Shown here one piece after another: positions 32,901 to 47,092 of a DNA stretch of 64,000 bases. Origin of the DNA: Neodiprion pinetum (Eukaryota > Arthropoda > Insecta > Hymenoptera > Diprionidae); NCBI RefSeq assembly GCF_021155775.2, contig NC_060234.1, forward strand, positions 2,046,001 to 2,110,000, given 5' to 3'. Positions within the stretch are counted from its first letter, which is position 1, and each line of letters opens with the position of its first letter. The notes beneath the pieces are model-generated. The model did no database searches. It was not told where the DNA came from and worked only from the letters and a program-made list of their open reading frames with translations. A program made the position numbers and the translations under genes.

Positions 32901-33856
32901 TTTTTAAAAGTCTGACAAAGCTCGCGAAAGACTGAGACGGTCATTTTGTCGCGACGCTGATTACCTGCCCTTTATCTTCACCTTCTCACCTTTATTGCTT
33001 ATTTATTCTTTTCCTCTATTCGTCTAATTATTCTTATTTTTCTCTGTTGCGGCATCACATTTATGCATACAACGCGATACTCTTTAACGTTGGACTTTTA
33101 ATCAAAATCCTCTGTAGATAATGAGATTCGACGAATAGTTTCATAAACCTGACACCCGTATTATCCGCAGCTGTATCAAGTCGTGCGGACAAAGTGTTAT
33201 TTAATAGCCTCAGATTATACAGACGGGCAAATAATGAAACGAGTACAGCGAGCCAAATGACTCATGAATATTAATCCATTTATGAATCGTTTTACGTTAA
33301 GAATATCGAAATAACAATAGGAAAGTGTAATTCTATTTCAGAGGGTGAAAAGCGTCGGCCGATTCAAAAGTCACCCCCTCTCAGGTCTCTCGTTTTTCCA
33401 TCCCTTTCTCTTCTAATTCTCATACGTCAAACAAACGAGGGTTATAAGGATAATAAGGAAAAAAAGATCGTCGTTTGGGATAAGCACTCTGTAAAGGGGT
33501 GCAGAACCGTCCTGACGCGAATACATCTAAAACATTTTGTGATAATGACCAGAGAATAATTAAAATCTGATTTATAGCCTCATTACGAAATATTATAGGT
33601 ATACAGTTGGGCTCCCTCAAGGGTTTGTGTTTTCTCAAAGGTTGCTTCGGCGTGTATATTATTACGCCTTTACGTTGTACGGATCGAGGGTGTTTTTTTT
33701 TTATACTATGAAAAATCACACCTTCGTTGGGTCGACGAAATTACATTATTCAGAGCTTGCGTAAAGTCTGATTATAAACGTCGCGGTGCCAATTCCAAAA
33801 GGGCTTTATACTTATTTTACGTCCTTTTCGCTTTATATAGCTTTCTGAAATCAAAA
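32901..33856. other. Noncoding DNA, nothing recognised
   Basis: AT-rich with only short frames. No repeat partner or exon was seen. Confidence 0.35.
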
Positions 33857-34029
33857 GGGTGCATAATTTCTTTTTTTTCTCTCATTGCCAACCGTTCCAT
33901 ATAAAAAATTTATACGATATACATTCTTTTGGCTTTAAACATTTTTTTTTTCTTTTTCCAACACTTGGCTTGAAAATAAAGTTACGGAACGATTGGCAAT
34001 GAAGGAAAAAAAAATTATACGCCCTTTGA
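33857..34029. repeat. Small foldback, arms ~43 bp
   Basis: The left arm 33857-33899 (aaaagggtgcataattt, cattgccaaccgttcc) pairs with the right arm 33986-34029 (ggaacgattggcaatg, aaattatacgcccttt). The loop is about 85 bp. It may be a small MITE. No TSD is clear. Confidence 0.6.
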
Positions 34030-35507
34030 TGTGCTGCTAGAATTTTATCATTTCTCACGTTATCAGAAATATGATTTTTACCAAGAATCGCATTCGCTTT
34101 GCCGAAAAATAATCTATACCCCATGATTTAATCACGTTGAAGTTAGTATCGTTACCGTAACGATTCATATTGTTGAAAAACCGTTATTTCGCAATTTTGA
34201 AATTGTCTGAAATTCGTTAAACCTAAGTAAAACCAAAAGACACTAATATTTCGAAATCTTAGTTCCTTAAAAATCATTGTAAATTTAAGATAATACATTT
34301 CTTAAATCGATGTCAATTATTTCATCGTACAGTGGATTACAGTTCTGATCATTTGCAGAAGATTATAACCGACGGTAATTGGCTTACGGTTTATCGACCG
34401 TATTCGTACTGTTTGAAAAGCCATCTAATGCGTATCCGCACACCGCTGGCTTTCAGATCTTCGGAAATGCTGGTGGGGAATTGATTGAGCAAACTTGTGA
34501 TCCTCCCGGCTTAGGAACGGTGACTGTGCAGAATTCTGGATCAGAGTAATTACCGATTGCCATTTCGAAATTATTGCGGTGAGCGTTGTCTACGTACGTA
34601 GTATCCTCTTACCTTTTCTTTTTCTCACCTTTGATCATCACCTGCGTGACTCGCTTACTCAGACGTCGTAAAGAGGAACGAGTCATCCATTTCTATATAT
34701 ATATATATATATATATATGTAAGGTGAATTCGAGTCGTGCACTCGCTTCGGCATATACGTACGATAATTACGTAGGTGCGATTTGAACTTTCGTGGCATA
34801 TCGTTGACACTGAGCAGACACGCGATGAAACGAAATAAATGTCTCCCCCTCTCCCCTCAATTTACATTCACCGTCTCATTAGCTCGGTTTAATTGCACCC
34901 CGTTGTGCTGTTGCTGCTGCTGTGCTTTTTAACCAACCTTTGACGGCTCGCCGACCGCGGTTAATGAAGATATTCACGTTTGTCTTTTATTGTACATTCG
35001 GTATGCCTATGCGTGTCCATTTAGTATCGTTGTGTAATTAATTATCAGAGCAAAGTGTTATGGACATTCAGGCTTCGAAGCATTACCGACGTCAAGGTAG
35101 AAGGAATCGAAACTGAAACAGCGCTTTTTCAAAATCATAGGCATGAGGTTTAACCCTTAGCTGACAACTTTGTCTGGTATAACATTGCTGGCATCTTGAG
35201 ATCACGCAACGAAGCAATTTAATATTTTTACCTGAATTATTTTTTATGGGGGGGGATTCACGTAAGTGTATTTCACGAGACGAAAAATGTCGCAACGATA
35301 ATTTTTAATTTGGAGGTGGTAAAAAAATGTTTTAAAAAGTAGAAGTTTTCAAATTACGAAAATCTCGATTAAAAATCTTTAAAACACGAAGGACCCCAAG
35401 GTGCCAGGTAAAGCTTAATATATCTCTCAACATAATTTTTTCAACCTGTCCGGCTGACTTGTCCTATAAATCGTATACCGATGAGAAACGAAACTCTGTA
35501 TATAATG
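34030..35507. other. Noncoding DNA with an (AT)n tract
   Basis: Contains (TA)n at 34693-34718. No gene or long repeat is recognised. Confidence 0.35.
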
Positions 35508-35509
35508 TA

Positions 35510-35998
35510 CAGTGTGAATTTTTTAAACGATAGACAAGTCAGTCATCTGGTATAGTTTAATGCGCACGCGCGACAATTCGAGAACGGTTGTTTGCCAGGG
35601 TGACCAACCGTCGTGAACGTAACCTTAAAAATTTTATACAGTTGCCGATGAAAAGTTGTCAAATAAAACCTTCCAACAGCGGCCATCTTTGGGACTAAAA
35701 ATGTTATCCGTTATTGAGGAGTGTCCGCTATTCAGAACAATATTAAGGTGTGAATTGTGCTTCGGGAGATTTTTAGACTGTTGGTTGTAAAGAGGAATCC
35801 GTTTAGCGAAAAATTTCACTGTACTTAACACCGACCAGCTGTAACAAAAATTTTTCAGGTTACATACATCGCGGCGAATTGTCGTCTAAATTTGCGACAG
35901 TTGGTCATCCTGGGAAACAATTGCTCTCGGATCGTAGCGCATGCGCGTTAAAATGTAGCAGATGACGAACAATTATTTCGTGTCAGGAATTCACACTG
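35510..35998. mobile_element. TA-flanked TIR element with ~105-bp arms
   Basis: It begins CAGTGTGAATT at 35510 and ends in its complement at 35998, with TA on both sides (35508-35509, 35999-36000). The arms continue inward with gtcatctg, tttaa(t/c)gcgca(c/t)gcgc, gagaac or gagagc, and cagg(g/a)tgaccaac. TA target and CAGTG ends fit a Tc1/mariner-type MITE. A related element lies at 63427-63651. Confidence 0.85.
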
Positions 35999-36216
35999 TA
36001 TACTATGAATAATATCAACTCCGCGAAGATCGTGTCTTAAAATCCTTTAAAGTGGTTCGTGCTTTTTTTTTTTTTTTTTTTTTTAAGTTTTTTTTTTCTG
36101 TTTCCATTCGCGCGTGCGAGTATCGAATCGCATGGACGTGAGGGAGCGGACAAACGCCGGATAAAGGAGGCCTAATGATTCGTATTCAAATTTCTGTCGA
36201 GTTTGGGGTAGGATAA

Positions 36217-36248
36217 AGAGGAGGAGGAGGAGGAGGAGGAGGAGGAGG
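36217..36248. repeat. (GGA)n microsatellite
   Basis: About ten GGA units, preceded by purine-rich sequence. Confidence 0.9.
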
Positions 36249-37703
36249 GTCGGGGTTTTGAAAATTAATTGAATTCGAGGCCAAACATGCGGGGAGGGAC
36301 GAACCCTGGAATTATACGGAATCATTAAAACTTGTTCGCTTGTTAGCGAGCGAGTCAGTGAAGTTGCTGTTGCTCAGCTTCGTCGTTGTGGCGCTACGAT
36401 ATCATCTTCCGATGCTGCAGGGGAGCTAAGAAAAATAAAGGATGTTTTAATCCTTTGTGTTTTATTTCAATTTTCTTTCTTTTTTCAGTTTTTTTTCTTT
36501 TTTTTTGTTTTTTTACTACCGTTTTTATTCAAACCCTTCAACTCGTTGTCTTTTTATTTTCTTGGTTTTTTTTTTTCTCTCTAACGGGTTAACGGGAAAA
36601 CGACGAATACACTTCACTCCAATTACGAACCCTGTTCAGCTTGTTCGGTATTTTTATCCCTCTCACTCTGTGTTTCCATGACGATGTACATATATTTTTT
36701 TTCCATATAAATGTGTACAGCTAAATAAAACCATAAGAACTAGTCGCTTCTCGATGATGTTACAGACTCGGTATCATTTTATCATAATGATACTTATAAA
36801 CTATTCATTACTGCTGAATCGAATGGTGTGACAGTGTTTTCGTAGTGATCGGAAATATTGTTTCGAATTATATTCATCTGAATATCCTACATTGTTGATA
36901 AATTTTATGATTCGATAAAAGGCGGTGGATGATTTATTCGGTTGATCGTAAGTTCTTTGAATTATTAAAATTATCTGTATTCTTAAAACCTTCTACTTTC
37001 TCTCTCTCTCTCTCTCTCTTCGCCTTAGAGCCAACTCCATCAAATCTTTCATGTAACCCTCAGCTCATGTATTCCATATAATGCGTATATATTATAACGA
37101 ATATAATCCCCGCATATCTCGAACACGTCCGATCCTGTCATCGTCGCGTTTATTTTAATTGGAATTTTTATACGACAGATATCCGGTCGTGATGTTAATT
37201 TCGTCGCGGTCACTATCTTAGTATATACAGTCAGAGAGATCGTTTTGCCCTTGCCCAATATTGCCTCTGATCTAATCCGCGTGTTATTATATCCAAATAT
37301 AGGTATAACGGGAGTGAAAATTTTCAGATATATTTAATCGTCACCGCGATTCGTAGGACATACCATCGTGATTTACACCGTCTCTCATTCTGCATGTACG
37401 ATACTTGCATTGTCCATACACTTTCCTCACTTGTGTAATAACGTAATACTTACCTGGATTACGGGGGAGAAAAGAAAAAAAAAAAAAAGAAAAAGGAAAA
37501 TGAAATGGTGTAAACAAGTCAAGAAAACGTTGAGTTTTTCTCAAAGAAGGGCGAAAAGGGGAAGAGAAAGATTCCGGGGTCCTGTTGATCCCGAGGCTGA
37601 GTCAAGATTTACACCGGCGATATTGCGAAAATAATAATATATCAGGCAATTTCCGGAAGCAAACAACTTTCCTTGTCGACGTCGTTGACGTCATACGACA
37701 TGG

Positions 37704-37704
<1 letters not shown>

Positions 37705-37776
<72 letters not shown>
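37705..37776. repeat. (GA)n microsatellite
   Basis: About 35 GA units with one ATAG interruption, among the longest simple repeats in the window. Confidence 0.95.
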
Positions 37777-37779
<3 letters not shown>

Positions 37780-38520
37780 AAAATAAAGAAACAAAAAGAA
37801 ACTGTATCGCGAATTACATCACGGACGTCAAATAAACCGGCTGTTTGAATCACGCGGGAGGAACAAACATAGCCTAAAGGTATTATTTTACCATCAAGAA
37901 TACGCGTATACCTGTCCAATCAATTCTTGGTACCCGATTGTGTAACTTCGATCATATCAGAAATCGTCCTTACCCGTGTAACTTTTACGCCTACGCTGCA
38001 AACAATCGCTGAAAAGGCAAATATTATACTCATCCAACTTTTATTACACTGTCTTAAGGTCACGTAACAGTCCTACCTTTACCGACTGAGCAAGCTCACC
38101 CTTTTTCTTCGTACATTAAATGAAGAAATGAACGGAAATGGTTCAAATTTTCACTTATCTTTCAAAAAAAGCTTGTGGTTTTTTACATCCGCACTAAACA
38201 GCGCTTGAATACCTAGATTGAGAAGTGCAGTGCGTATAACGTGAAACTACCGCCATTCGGGTGAATATTTTCCCCTCGGTCTGTTTGCTTTGGGCTGGTT
38301 GCCGACATCCCTTATAATAGCTGCCGTTACTGCGGCATTGACGTTAGGTGCCACCTGATACGTTTGTTGACGTTTCGAGGAGCATGACTAGGAGAGTTTT
38401 TGCCCTTTCCGGGGGCTTCATGGCTTCAAGTGTCGCCGGGATCATGACGGTATTTGCCGAGTTCACACGCCGTTAACCTTCTCATTCACCGACGCTTGGC
38501 TACGTAATCGCATTCAAGAA

Positions 38521-38832
38521 GCAACCGTGAGGTCACAGACACGGTACCTGCACCCATGATGCAAGGAAACAGCCTCAGTCTCCGCATATCCAAGACGATG
38601 TCACAGAAGTCACGTAAATAGGTTACTCATTTATTTCCGTGTATTCTGTTTACCGAAAATACCGATGTACAACGATGCAAACACTGAGGAATGACAAAAT
38701 ATCAAACCTACACGACATCGCCTTGGATACGTTTTACGATTGTTTCAAATGAAGCGCATGTGCGCATCGCTTCACCTTATTTCCTTGCATCATGGGTAGG
38801 TACACCGGACAACGTCACGACTGTTATCTCAG
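38521..38832. mobile_element. Foldback element with ~85-125-bp arms
   Basis: The left arm 38521-38606 and right arm 38708-38832 are inverted. The key blocks are acccatgatgcaaggaaa against tttccttgcatcatgggt, and atccaagacgatgtc against gacatcgccttggat. The spacer is about 100 bp and noncoding. Confidence 0.7.
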
Positions 38833-41800
38833 TTTGTTTCTAGAGGGATAATATCTTCTTCTTCTCATACTTGTCTCAATATTACCATTGTGTACCGCGT
38901 GTAGACGCACACGCGTCTCCAATCGATTCGATCCGACTTCAACTGACCCACGAAGATGGTGTCATGCTTCCATGCATGCACGGTAATTTAAAAACGTTCA
39001 TCTCTCTTGTTGGCTCACGGCTCGTGTGACGGAGGCTTCTGCATCCATCCAGCTGTCCGATATCGTTCAAGAAATCAACCTCCGACGCCACTCCCATAGC
39101 TTATAATAAAACATAACCCATGCACCTTTTACACCATATATATGTGTATGTACCACATATACAATCGTGCAACATACGCACGAGTATAAGGTACAAGACA
39201 TCCAGGAAGTAGACAATGGTCGATCAATTATCTTGTCAGGACTTTTGACCTTGTTCTTTGTCGTTATTATTATTTATGTTATTGTTATATTGTGTATTTT
39301 TTATTGGACTCTGGAACATGCGGCTTCGTTCTTTTTCTTATCTCTTCTTCTCAACATCTATGCCTGTAACACGCAGAATACTGTTACGTACGTTTTATCG
39401 ACTCATACAACGTTCTGTAACGCGTTACTGTTCACTGAAATTGGTCTGTGGATTAACTTTATAAAAATTTTCACGCGTAATCTAATGTTGGGAAAATCGA
39501 GTCTTGAAAAAACAGTGACAAGCTTGGTGCGATTTTTTTTTTTTTTTGTTTTTGTACACAGCTTTCACCACATCTGGACAAACAGATCGTGTTCCTTCCC
39601 CCTTTTTTTCCTTACCTCTTTATCTCGCAAGGCACGAGGCTAAGAACTGATTAAATTGTACAATATTTAGCCAATAACATGACGGTTGCAAACGTATTAT
39701 TTTCAAAAACAGAATTTCAAGCTAAATCCTTTTAACCTGAAGATTGGAACGATTTTTTTTTTATTTCTGATCTCTCTTTTACCAGATTTGTCAGTTGGCG
39801 AAAATCAATATCGTATTGATAATTATGTATAAATTTTTAATGACCGCAACGAGACTTTTCTAACCTTGGTTTACACAGTTTTTTTTTTTTTTTTTTCTGA
39901 CCAGACTGTACGTCCTTAACTCGCGTGTACGGGAGTACGCCCTCAGCTTGGCATCGAGTACTTTTGAAACAGTAATGGTTTTATCGTCACTATTGCAGCT
40001 GTGCTGTGCTGCAATGAATGGAGGTTAGGGAGGCAGGGAAGAGGACCGAGGGGTACCCCGGGGGAGAAATTGTCTTTGCCAATTCGCGTAATTGCTCCAA
40101 GAGTCGGCTGGCAGGCGACGGGGGGAGGGGGGAGAATAACTCGCTACAGTTGTTCTTAAATGGGTTCGTTTCGGCGTTGGATCTAACGCATCGGAAAAAC
40201 GGTCATATTGCTCCGGGTCCTATTACTATTAGGTTGGTATTACTTACACCGGCAAATCCGGTTCACAACTCCGCCTTTATCCGCACCACTAATTTGATAT
40301 TTCCATTAGTTTCCTAATCCTGGAATTTTCCGAACCATCTGCCACATATATGCGTGCTGCTTTCTCTAATTATATACATTCCATCTACTCTGCACGCTTT
40401 TTCACTCTCCATTTTCACGAACCGATATAATCATTTACTTTTTTAGATATATATATATAATGCATATATTTATTTATTTACTTACAATTGTAACTTATTT
40501 TTTCGCACACTCTTTCAACTCGAATATATGTAGCTAAATTTTCAACCGCGATGATATCTCGCCGAGTGACAAAAATGTTTCACAAAGATTCTACGAGATG
40601 AGGAAAAAGAAATTGAATTACTTTTAGTTGGGTGTGTGTGGGAAAAAAAAATCACTTTTATTCTTCGTCGTCTGATTCGTTGTAAAGATCTGAGAAAGCA
40701 ATCTTCTCCCGTGAGCAGAGTTGAAACAAACGTAAATAAAAATCTGAAAACGAAGCGAATGAATGAAAACAAGAGAAAAAGAAAGAAGAAAATCAAAAAA
40801 ATCTTCGTTGAAAAGACGCAATTTCAATGACACAAAGCGGTTAATTATATATAGCTACACTGAATGATCGGCGAATATATATATATATATATATATATTT
40901 CGCAAAGTGTATAACACGTATAGTGTAGATGTATATATATATATTATAATTTAATGTGTAGGTATATAAAAGCTTCGGACTCGAGCTTTTAGGCGCGGTT
41001 GCTTTCTGCACCAGCAGGGATAACGAAATATAATTGTCCACAAATTTTTGGAAAGGTTGTATAACGTGTTGGTTGAAATTTTCACCGTCAGATTCATTAG
41101 CGAGTGGAAAATTGGGGGAAAGCGGAGGGAAAGCTTTAGGAGAAAATCTCTAACTCGATTTTATCCCGCGCGGTATAATTCAATAATGCGCTTTCGCCGT
41201 GCGAACGGAATTTCAAAACAGGAATGTCAGTGTCATTAATTCCCACGAAGCCTTTCGTTCATTTTATCATATTCGACTTTATCGGATACGAAAATACCAT
41301 TTTTAATTCTCTCAAATAAATTTTAGTAATACCGATTGCGTGATACGATTTTTGAAAAATCGATCAAACTTCTGATCGATTCTATAAAATGTTCAATATA
41401 TTCACAGAGATCATAATTTCTTCTCTCTTTCATGTCGATGAAAATTATCGCGTAAAAAACTGTGTTTTTCCGACTTGCTCTTTTTTTTTTAGCAAAATTA
41501 TGATAAATTACTTGGTGAATAGAATCGGAAATGGAGGAGAGAAAGAGAAATAGAAGGGATGGTGAAAGAAATTCACCAACGGAAAACAAACGGGCAGCCG
41601 TTGTTTGCACGTCGATGAGAAAAGCTGTCCGAACGTCTTTGGATAACAAAGCTTATTCGAAAGCTCCTGGCGCATCTGCAAGCACGGGGCTCGCTTTGCC
41701 TCTCGTAGCTAAGCTTTTACCGCCTTCGGCCGACGGCGAAATCTTCTTAAAGCAATTTGTATCCATGGAATAAAAATACACCGAGTGAGCCATCATCCCG

Positions 41801-42751
41801 TTACTGCGGCCGGATCAGGGAAGATGAAATCTCGACCGTTTCACCTACGCGACTCGTATCTTCAGCCGACTTTTCTTTATCGGCTTCGATGCCGCAGAGG
41901 CCACATTAGAAAGTTTCGAAGCTTGATATATGTGTATGTATATATATATATATATATATACAGACATGTATTCGAATATAGTCGTTGCTGGAAGAGGGAT
42001 TATAATCGGGAACAAGAATTTTTACATTCAATGAAGCCATTTCCGGCGCACGAGGTGAATTCTTATAATTCATCCGGAATTTTGTTCAACATTTTTCTTC
42101 ATCGTGAAGCGATAATAATATTAGACGAGTGTAATTTTTTTTCAATACTTTGATGAGAATTTATAATAATACAAGAAAATTTAGTTTCCGATTTTGGCAA
42201 TTATCCCGCAATTTTCAATGTGAAATTGAATTTGCGATGCATATGAAAGGAAAGTCGATTGAGTTAAATTATTGGATAGTTGGAGATACAGTTTGAAATT
42301 GAAATAAATTAAATTCGATGAGATAATTGGGAAGAAAAATCCAGGTGTTGTAACGTTGTGTTTATTCTTACGGTAGAACGAACGATGAATTTTTTTTCCA
42401 CGAGAAGTAGAAACTGGTTCCCTTTCATTTGTGGATAAAAAAAATCACGCGCAAGTTTTCCGGTGGCGGTGGAAAATATTATTTATAGTCAAGGTGTGTT
42501 TACGTGTTGCTGAGTACTAGGCTAATTAAAAATAAAAAAGAAAATGAGGAAAAATACAAGAGGTAAAACAAAATGACGCGAGAAGGTTTCGACGCCTACG
42601 TGAATCGCAAATTTTCGTACACCGCGACTCGAAGCACGACAAGCTGGCTGAGATATTAATGGTGTGAGGAAGAAAAACACGCGTATGCTAAATATTGATG
42701 CATATTATATACACGAGCGAAGACTGGACGATCGAAACATCTGTCGCTTTA
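38833..42751. other. Noncoding DNA, no gene recognised
   Basis: Contains poly(T) tracts near 39533-39547 and 39881-39897, (TA)n at 40875-40899 and 41938-41960, and AT-rich sequence. The 158-codon frame at 39167-39643 is Phe/Leu-rich and crosses T tracts. No motif is visible. Confidence 0.35.
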
Positions 42752-43371
42752 ACTTCAGGGCGGGGTTGAAATTCCGAAAGCGTATAATTCCGAATTTTTT
42801 TCGTGGCGAAACTCCGAGTAAAGATATCAGACTTTGACGAAACGTCAAAGTTTCGAATGGTCCGAAACCCGAAGCTTAAAGTTCCAAGAGGGAAAAAAAT
42901 GCTGAAAAAGCATAAGTCTGACAAGTCAAAGTTTCGAAAGTGTGAAAGTGACGAAATTTAAAGATCTGAAACATCGTAATACCGAATGATCCAAGATTTT
43001 CAGTTCTGCAAATTTTCTGGTTTGGTGAAATTTCACCACTTTGATCTTTTTTTTGTTATGAATTTTCGATATTTTTACGTTCGGAATCCTGGTCGTTCTG
43101 ATTTTCGGTTTTTCTCATTTATTTTTTACACCTACTCGTTGATTAAACTACGCTGTGTGAGTATATTTTAATTTTTGGAATTTCACACTATCGAAACTTT
43201 ATTTTTCAGAATCTTGCGTTTCGGAACTTTGACCCGTCGGTTTTCCGGCCATTCGAAACTTTGTTGTTTCTCCAAAGTTTGATTTCGTTACTTCAAGTTT
43301 CGCCGTCAAATAATTTGGAATTTGGCGCTTTCGTGAATTTTTAAATTCGGAACCTCAACCCCGCACCTCAA
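42752..43371. mobile_element. Foldback element with long imperfect arms
   Basis: The terminal inverted blocks are gcggggttga at 42761 and its complement tcaaccccgc at 43355-43364. The arms extend inward about 150-200 bp and share caaagtttcgaatgg, ccgaaa and caaagttcc. The arms are built from repeated caaagtttcga words, giving internal direct repetition as well. No coding region was seen. Confidence 0.65.
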
Positions 43372-46300
43372 TATCAATACGCAAATCAATAACGCGAAAG
43401 GAAAATACAGCCAAGGTTCATATTGTATAATAATATGTGTCGTATAAATGGAGGACAAGTCGGCAGGTTATATTTGGATATTCTTCTTCTTCTTCGTTTT
43501 CTTGCATTTTTTTTTCTTGTGTTGGAATTCTAGGCTGATCGTTAGAACACGAAGCTTTTCGGTGCGATGGAAAAAAACTTCGTCACCGTCATAGCGACAT
43601 TCGTCATTTTTCTCCTCAACTGGTATCGAAATACGAAACCGCTACACGCACGTCGAAATTCTACTTCAAGCCTTGTGTGCGCGGAGGCGGAAATTCAATA
43701 CACTTTTCCCCTCTCCCGAATGTAAATATGAAAAAAAGCACGTTTTTAGGAGCCTGCGTCGAGGGGTGGAAAATGAAACTTGAATCAGAGATAACAGCGT
43801 GCAACCGGCAGACAAGAGAGTTAATTAAACCCTCTACCTACCACGTGTATGTTATATGGGGTTGAATTACAACGTGCGCATATATATATATATATATGTA
43901 TGTATGTATGTATGCATGTATGTATGTATGCACGTACACAATCATGTCGCCGACCCTCGTTCATCTCTCGATATTCAAACCGTGAAACGCGTTTTTATCA
44001 TTATTCAATCCATCCGCGTATCAATAATTTCTTCGTCGATACAAACTCTTCGTGCTCCTCGTCAGTTGGAACGAAGAAAAAAAAAGAAAAAAGAAAAAAA
44101 TGTTACGCGCATAAAAAGAATTTTCGCGGGAAAGGAAAAAAATTTTCTTTTTCGACCTTCCTTCTTCCTCACAATTATCGGTATTCCAATTTGTTTTGTT
44201 CTCTTTCTTTTCCTTTCCGGCAAAATCTCCTCTCCGTTTCACGAAGAGAAAGAAGAAAAATAGAAAACATAATAACAGTATTACAATTGCGTATGTATGC
44301 CGTTGGTAATTTTCTAACTCGTAAAATCGGCTGATTATACAACAAACAATGGTGGACTGATTTAATCTGCGATCCTGTTCGTTTTTTTCGTACAATAATA
44401 GATCGGACGGATAGAAGTGACGATGAGAAGTTGAAGAAGGCGGACGATGGTATATTTTTACAGAATGAGTGACAAAAATAAAGATGGAGAGTGAAATAAT
44501 AATGATAGTAATAGGCCGGCGCCTCACCTTGATCCATATAATAATATGCCTACCGTCACCTACTTATGTATACAATATACGTATATATAAATCTGAGGAA
44601 GGGATCGACGTTGTTTAAATCGCTTGGTGGCGTTAAACAAAGCGATTTGCAAAAATAGCGACCGCTTAACAAACGGCAACGCGGTGCGATAACGACTTGG
44701 CGGGAATTCAGCTTTCCTCGATCTCTCTCCTTTCCAACTTCATTGTTTTCATCCGTGTTCCGAACAATTTCATTTGTCATAAGTTTAGGTTTAATCTTTT
44801 CACGTGATTTTTTTTTACAAATTTTACCAACAGTTTTTATAACGCATTAAATGCACGTTGGTATGCACTCCGCAAACCGGATGTTATTTCTATACTATAT
44901 ATACACCTGGAATGTGTGTGTGTGCTTACATATACATGCAAATAAAGTACCTACCTATTATGTATACAAATATGCACGTAGCTACTGCATACACGAAGCT
45001 TTTGAGGCGTACACGAGAAAGCGATTAAGTTTTCTTTCTCAACCAAGAGTCGTTTCTCAAGTGGAACTTGAAGCAAAATTTCATACAAGACTCTGTAACT
45101 CCAGATATTTGTACACGTATATTATTTTATTCATCCGCAAAGACTTGTTTATTCTTATTTGAAATTAGCAAGTAAGATATTGAATATTAGATAATTACAA
45201 TGTATGTGAAAAAGCATTGCTTAGATCTCTGCAGAATTTTTTTTTTTACAAAAGTGTTGAAAGACTCTTTTCTGAAAATTTTGGTGAAAAATTTGAAAAA
45301 ATTTTCAAGCTCGATAACCGAAGACAAATTATAAATAATATTCTATGCCAAGGACGTATTGATTGTAAAAACCACTACTGTGCGATTAATGTTTTAGACG
45401 ACAGCTTCGATTGATGGTAAAAACGATTAATTTAGTATAATTTCGCACCGATTTTTATTCAAGGAAAGAGATACAGAAGAAAGCGAAAAAAAAAACAAAA
45501 AAATCAAAGACATCGACCTCAAAGTTGAAGCTTAAAGATTTCAGGGATATTAGATGATCAATAAACGTTTAGGACAGTCTGATTGCGGTAAACGATATAC
45601 AGCTGGCATGAACGTGGCGCCGCTGTTACCACGATGTATATATTACGTATACATATATATACATATATATATACATATATGCATAAACGTATAAATTCTG
45701 TTTTAACAACCGTTTGAAAATTGAGAAAGAAGAAACGGAATTTGTTCTGGGAATTGTTTATAAATCTAATAACAAATCGCGGTATTATACAATAGGTGCA
45801 CAACTCGCAAGAAAATCGTGAAGCATCACTGCTCTGGTAGTTATTTTTCTGTTTTTAATTTCAAATTTCCGCGAGATTTTGATAAATAAGATGTTAAAAT
45901 TTGAACGCAATTACCACAATGACGAGAGGAGAAATCAAAATAGAAGTTACGATGGTAAAATTCATAAGGAGCATAACGTTTTCCATCAAATTTCAGTAGA
46001 TTAGCGTTGGGCTTGTACGTTACACGCAGAGCAGCATGCACTTCGAGATGCTATAACGAGTTATTTGGAGGAAGGATGATTCGGTGCTTTTGACGTCCAC
46101 CTGTCCTCGGTCTTGTACAGGGCGTTACTCTTCCTCTTTATCGCGATCTTCTTACTCTGGTCGTTCTTCTCCTAGCTAGTCTCATCGTCTTCCCTCTTTC
46201 TCACCGAACGGTTACGACGAACCTCGTGTGTCACTAAACTAACGAAAGGCCTTTGCGTATTTCGGTGTGCAGTATGGCCTACATTTTAACTCGGTCCATT

Positions 46301-47092
46301 CCCCCTACGGATGATCAACGCTATTCCATTATAAACCGATGTCCGACATCGTTCACGAGATCGTCAGATATCAGGCGACGTTTTCGTATCGTGTCAATTT
46401 TCATCGCGACAATTGATCACCGGTATCGAAACTCGATGCTTCGCTTCGTCGCGAAATGTACGACCTGTAATTAACGCTCCGGAACCATCGTTAAGTTTGG
46501 TAACTTCATCGTCGTCGTATGGAACGACTGTTGCTTGTAAGGGAAAGTGTACCGGTTATCGACACGTTTAGATCCCATTACTAACCGTTTTGTTGTTAAA
46601 AATTGTTAAATTTAAGGCACAAGTTGTGAATTTGTTGACAACTAAAACCAATTGCTAGAGGGTTAGACACTAAAAATTTATTTTTTCGTAACATTGGAAC
46701 CAAGGATCAAACAGATACAAACAAAAAATGTTAATAATTGGGATAGGATCGATGACTGGTACACTTACCTTGGGTACAGTTGAAAAAACTGTTACATGCT
46801 ATGTAGTGACGGTCTCACTATCAATGAATCGGAAAAACTGACGTGGTCAGGCATTGAGGCCATCATAACAGGCGAGACGACGTTGATTGATTTGTTTCAA
46901 GGAACTGGCAAGGCGGTAATGTAGATATTTAGATCATGTTCGCGAGTTTACACAACAATGCTCGAAAGCTTCATGATGGGGTAAATTTTGCTGAATACCG
47001 GATCGATTTCTACACTCGTTTCCCGACTTCAGGAAGCGACTCCTCTCCTGCGAGTTGGAGTCAATGGAGATTTCGAAGACCGGTGAACTCGA
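43372..47092. other. Noncoding DNA with (TATG)n and AT tracts
   Basis: Holds a (TA)n/(TATG)n tract at 43880-43930 and AT-rich runs near 45640-45680. Overlapping frames at 43849-44537 are Phe/Lys low-complexity on both strands. No exon is supported. Confidence 0.35.
43880..43930. repeat. (TA)n(TGTA)n microsatellite
   Basis: TA dinucleotides pass into tetranucleotide TGTA units, with a GCATG interruption. Confidence 0.9.

Larger units (their letters stand above)
35999..38520. other. Noncoding DNA rich in simple repeats
   Basis: Holds poly(T) at 36063-36084, (GGA)n at 36217-36248, T-rich sequence at 36460-36590, (TC)n at 37001-37018 and a large (GA)n at 37705-37776. No exon is supported. Confidence 0.4.

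Noticed and set aside
43849..44537. Overlapping frames of 120-168 codons on both strands
   Set aside because: They are Phe/Lys/Arg low-complexity from A/T-rich tracts, open on both strands at once.
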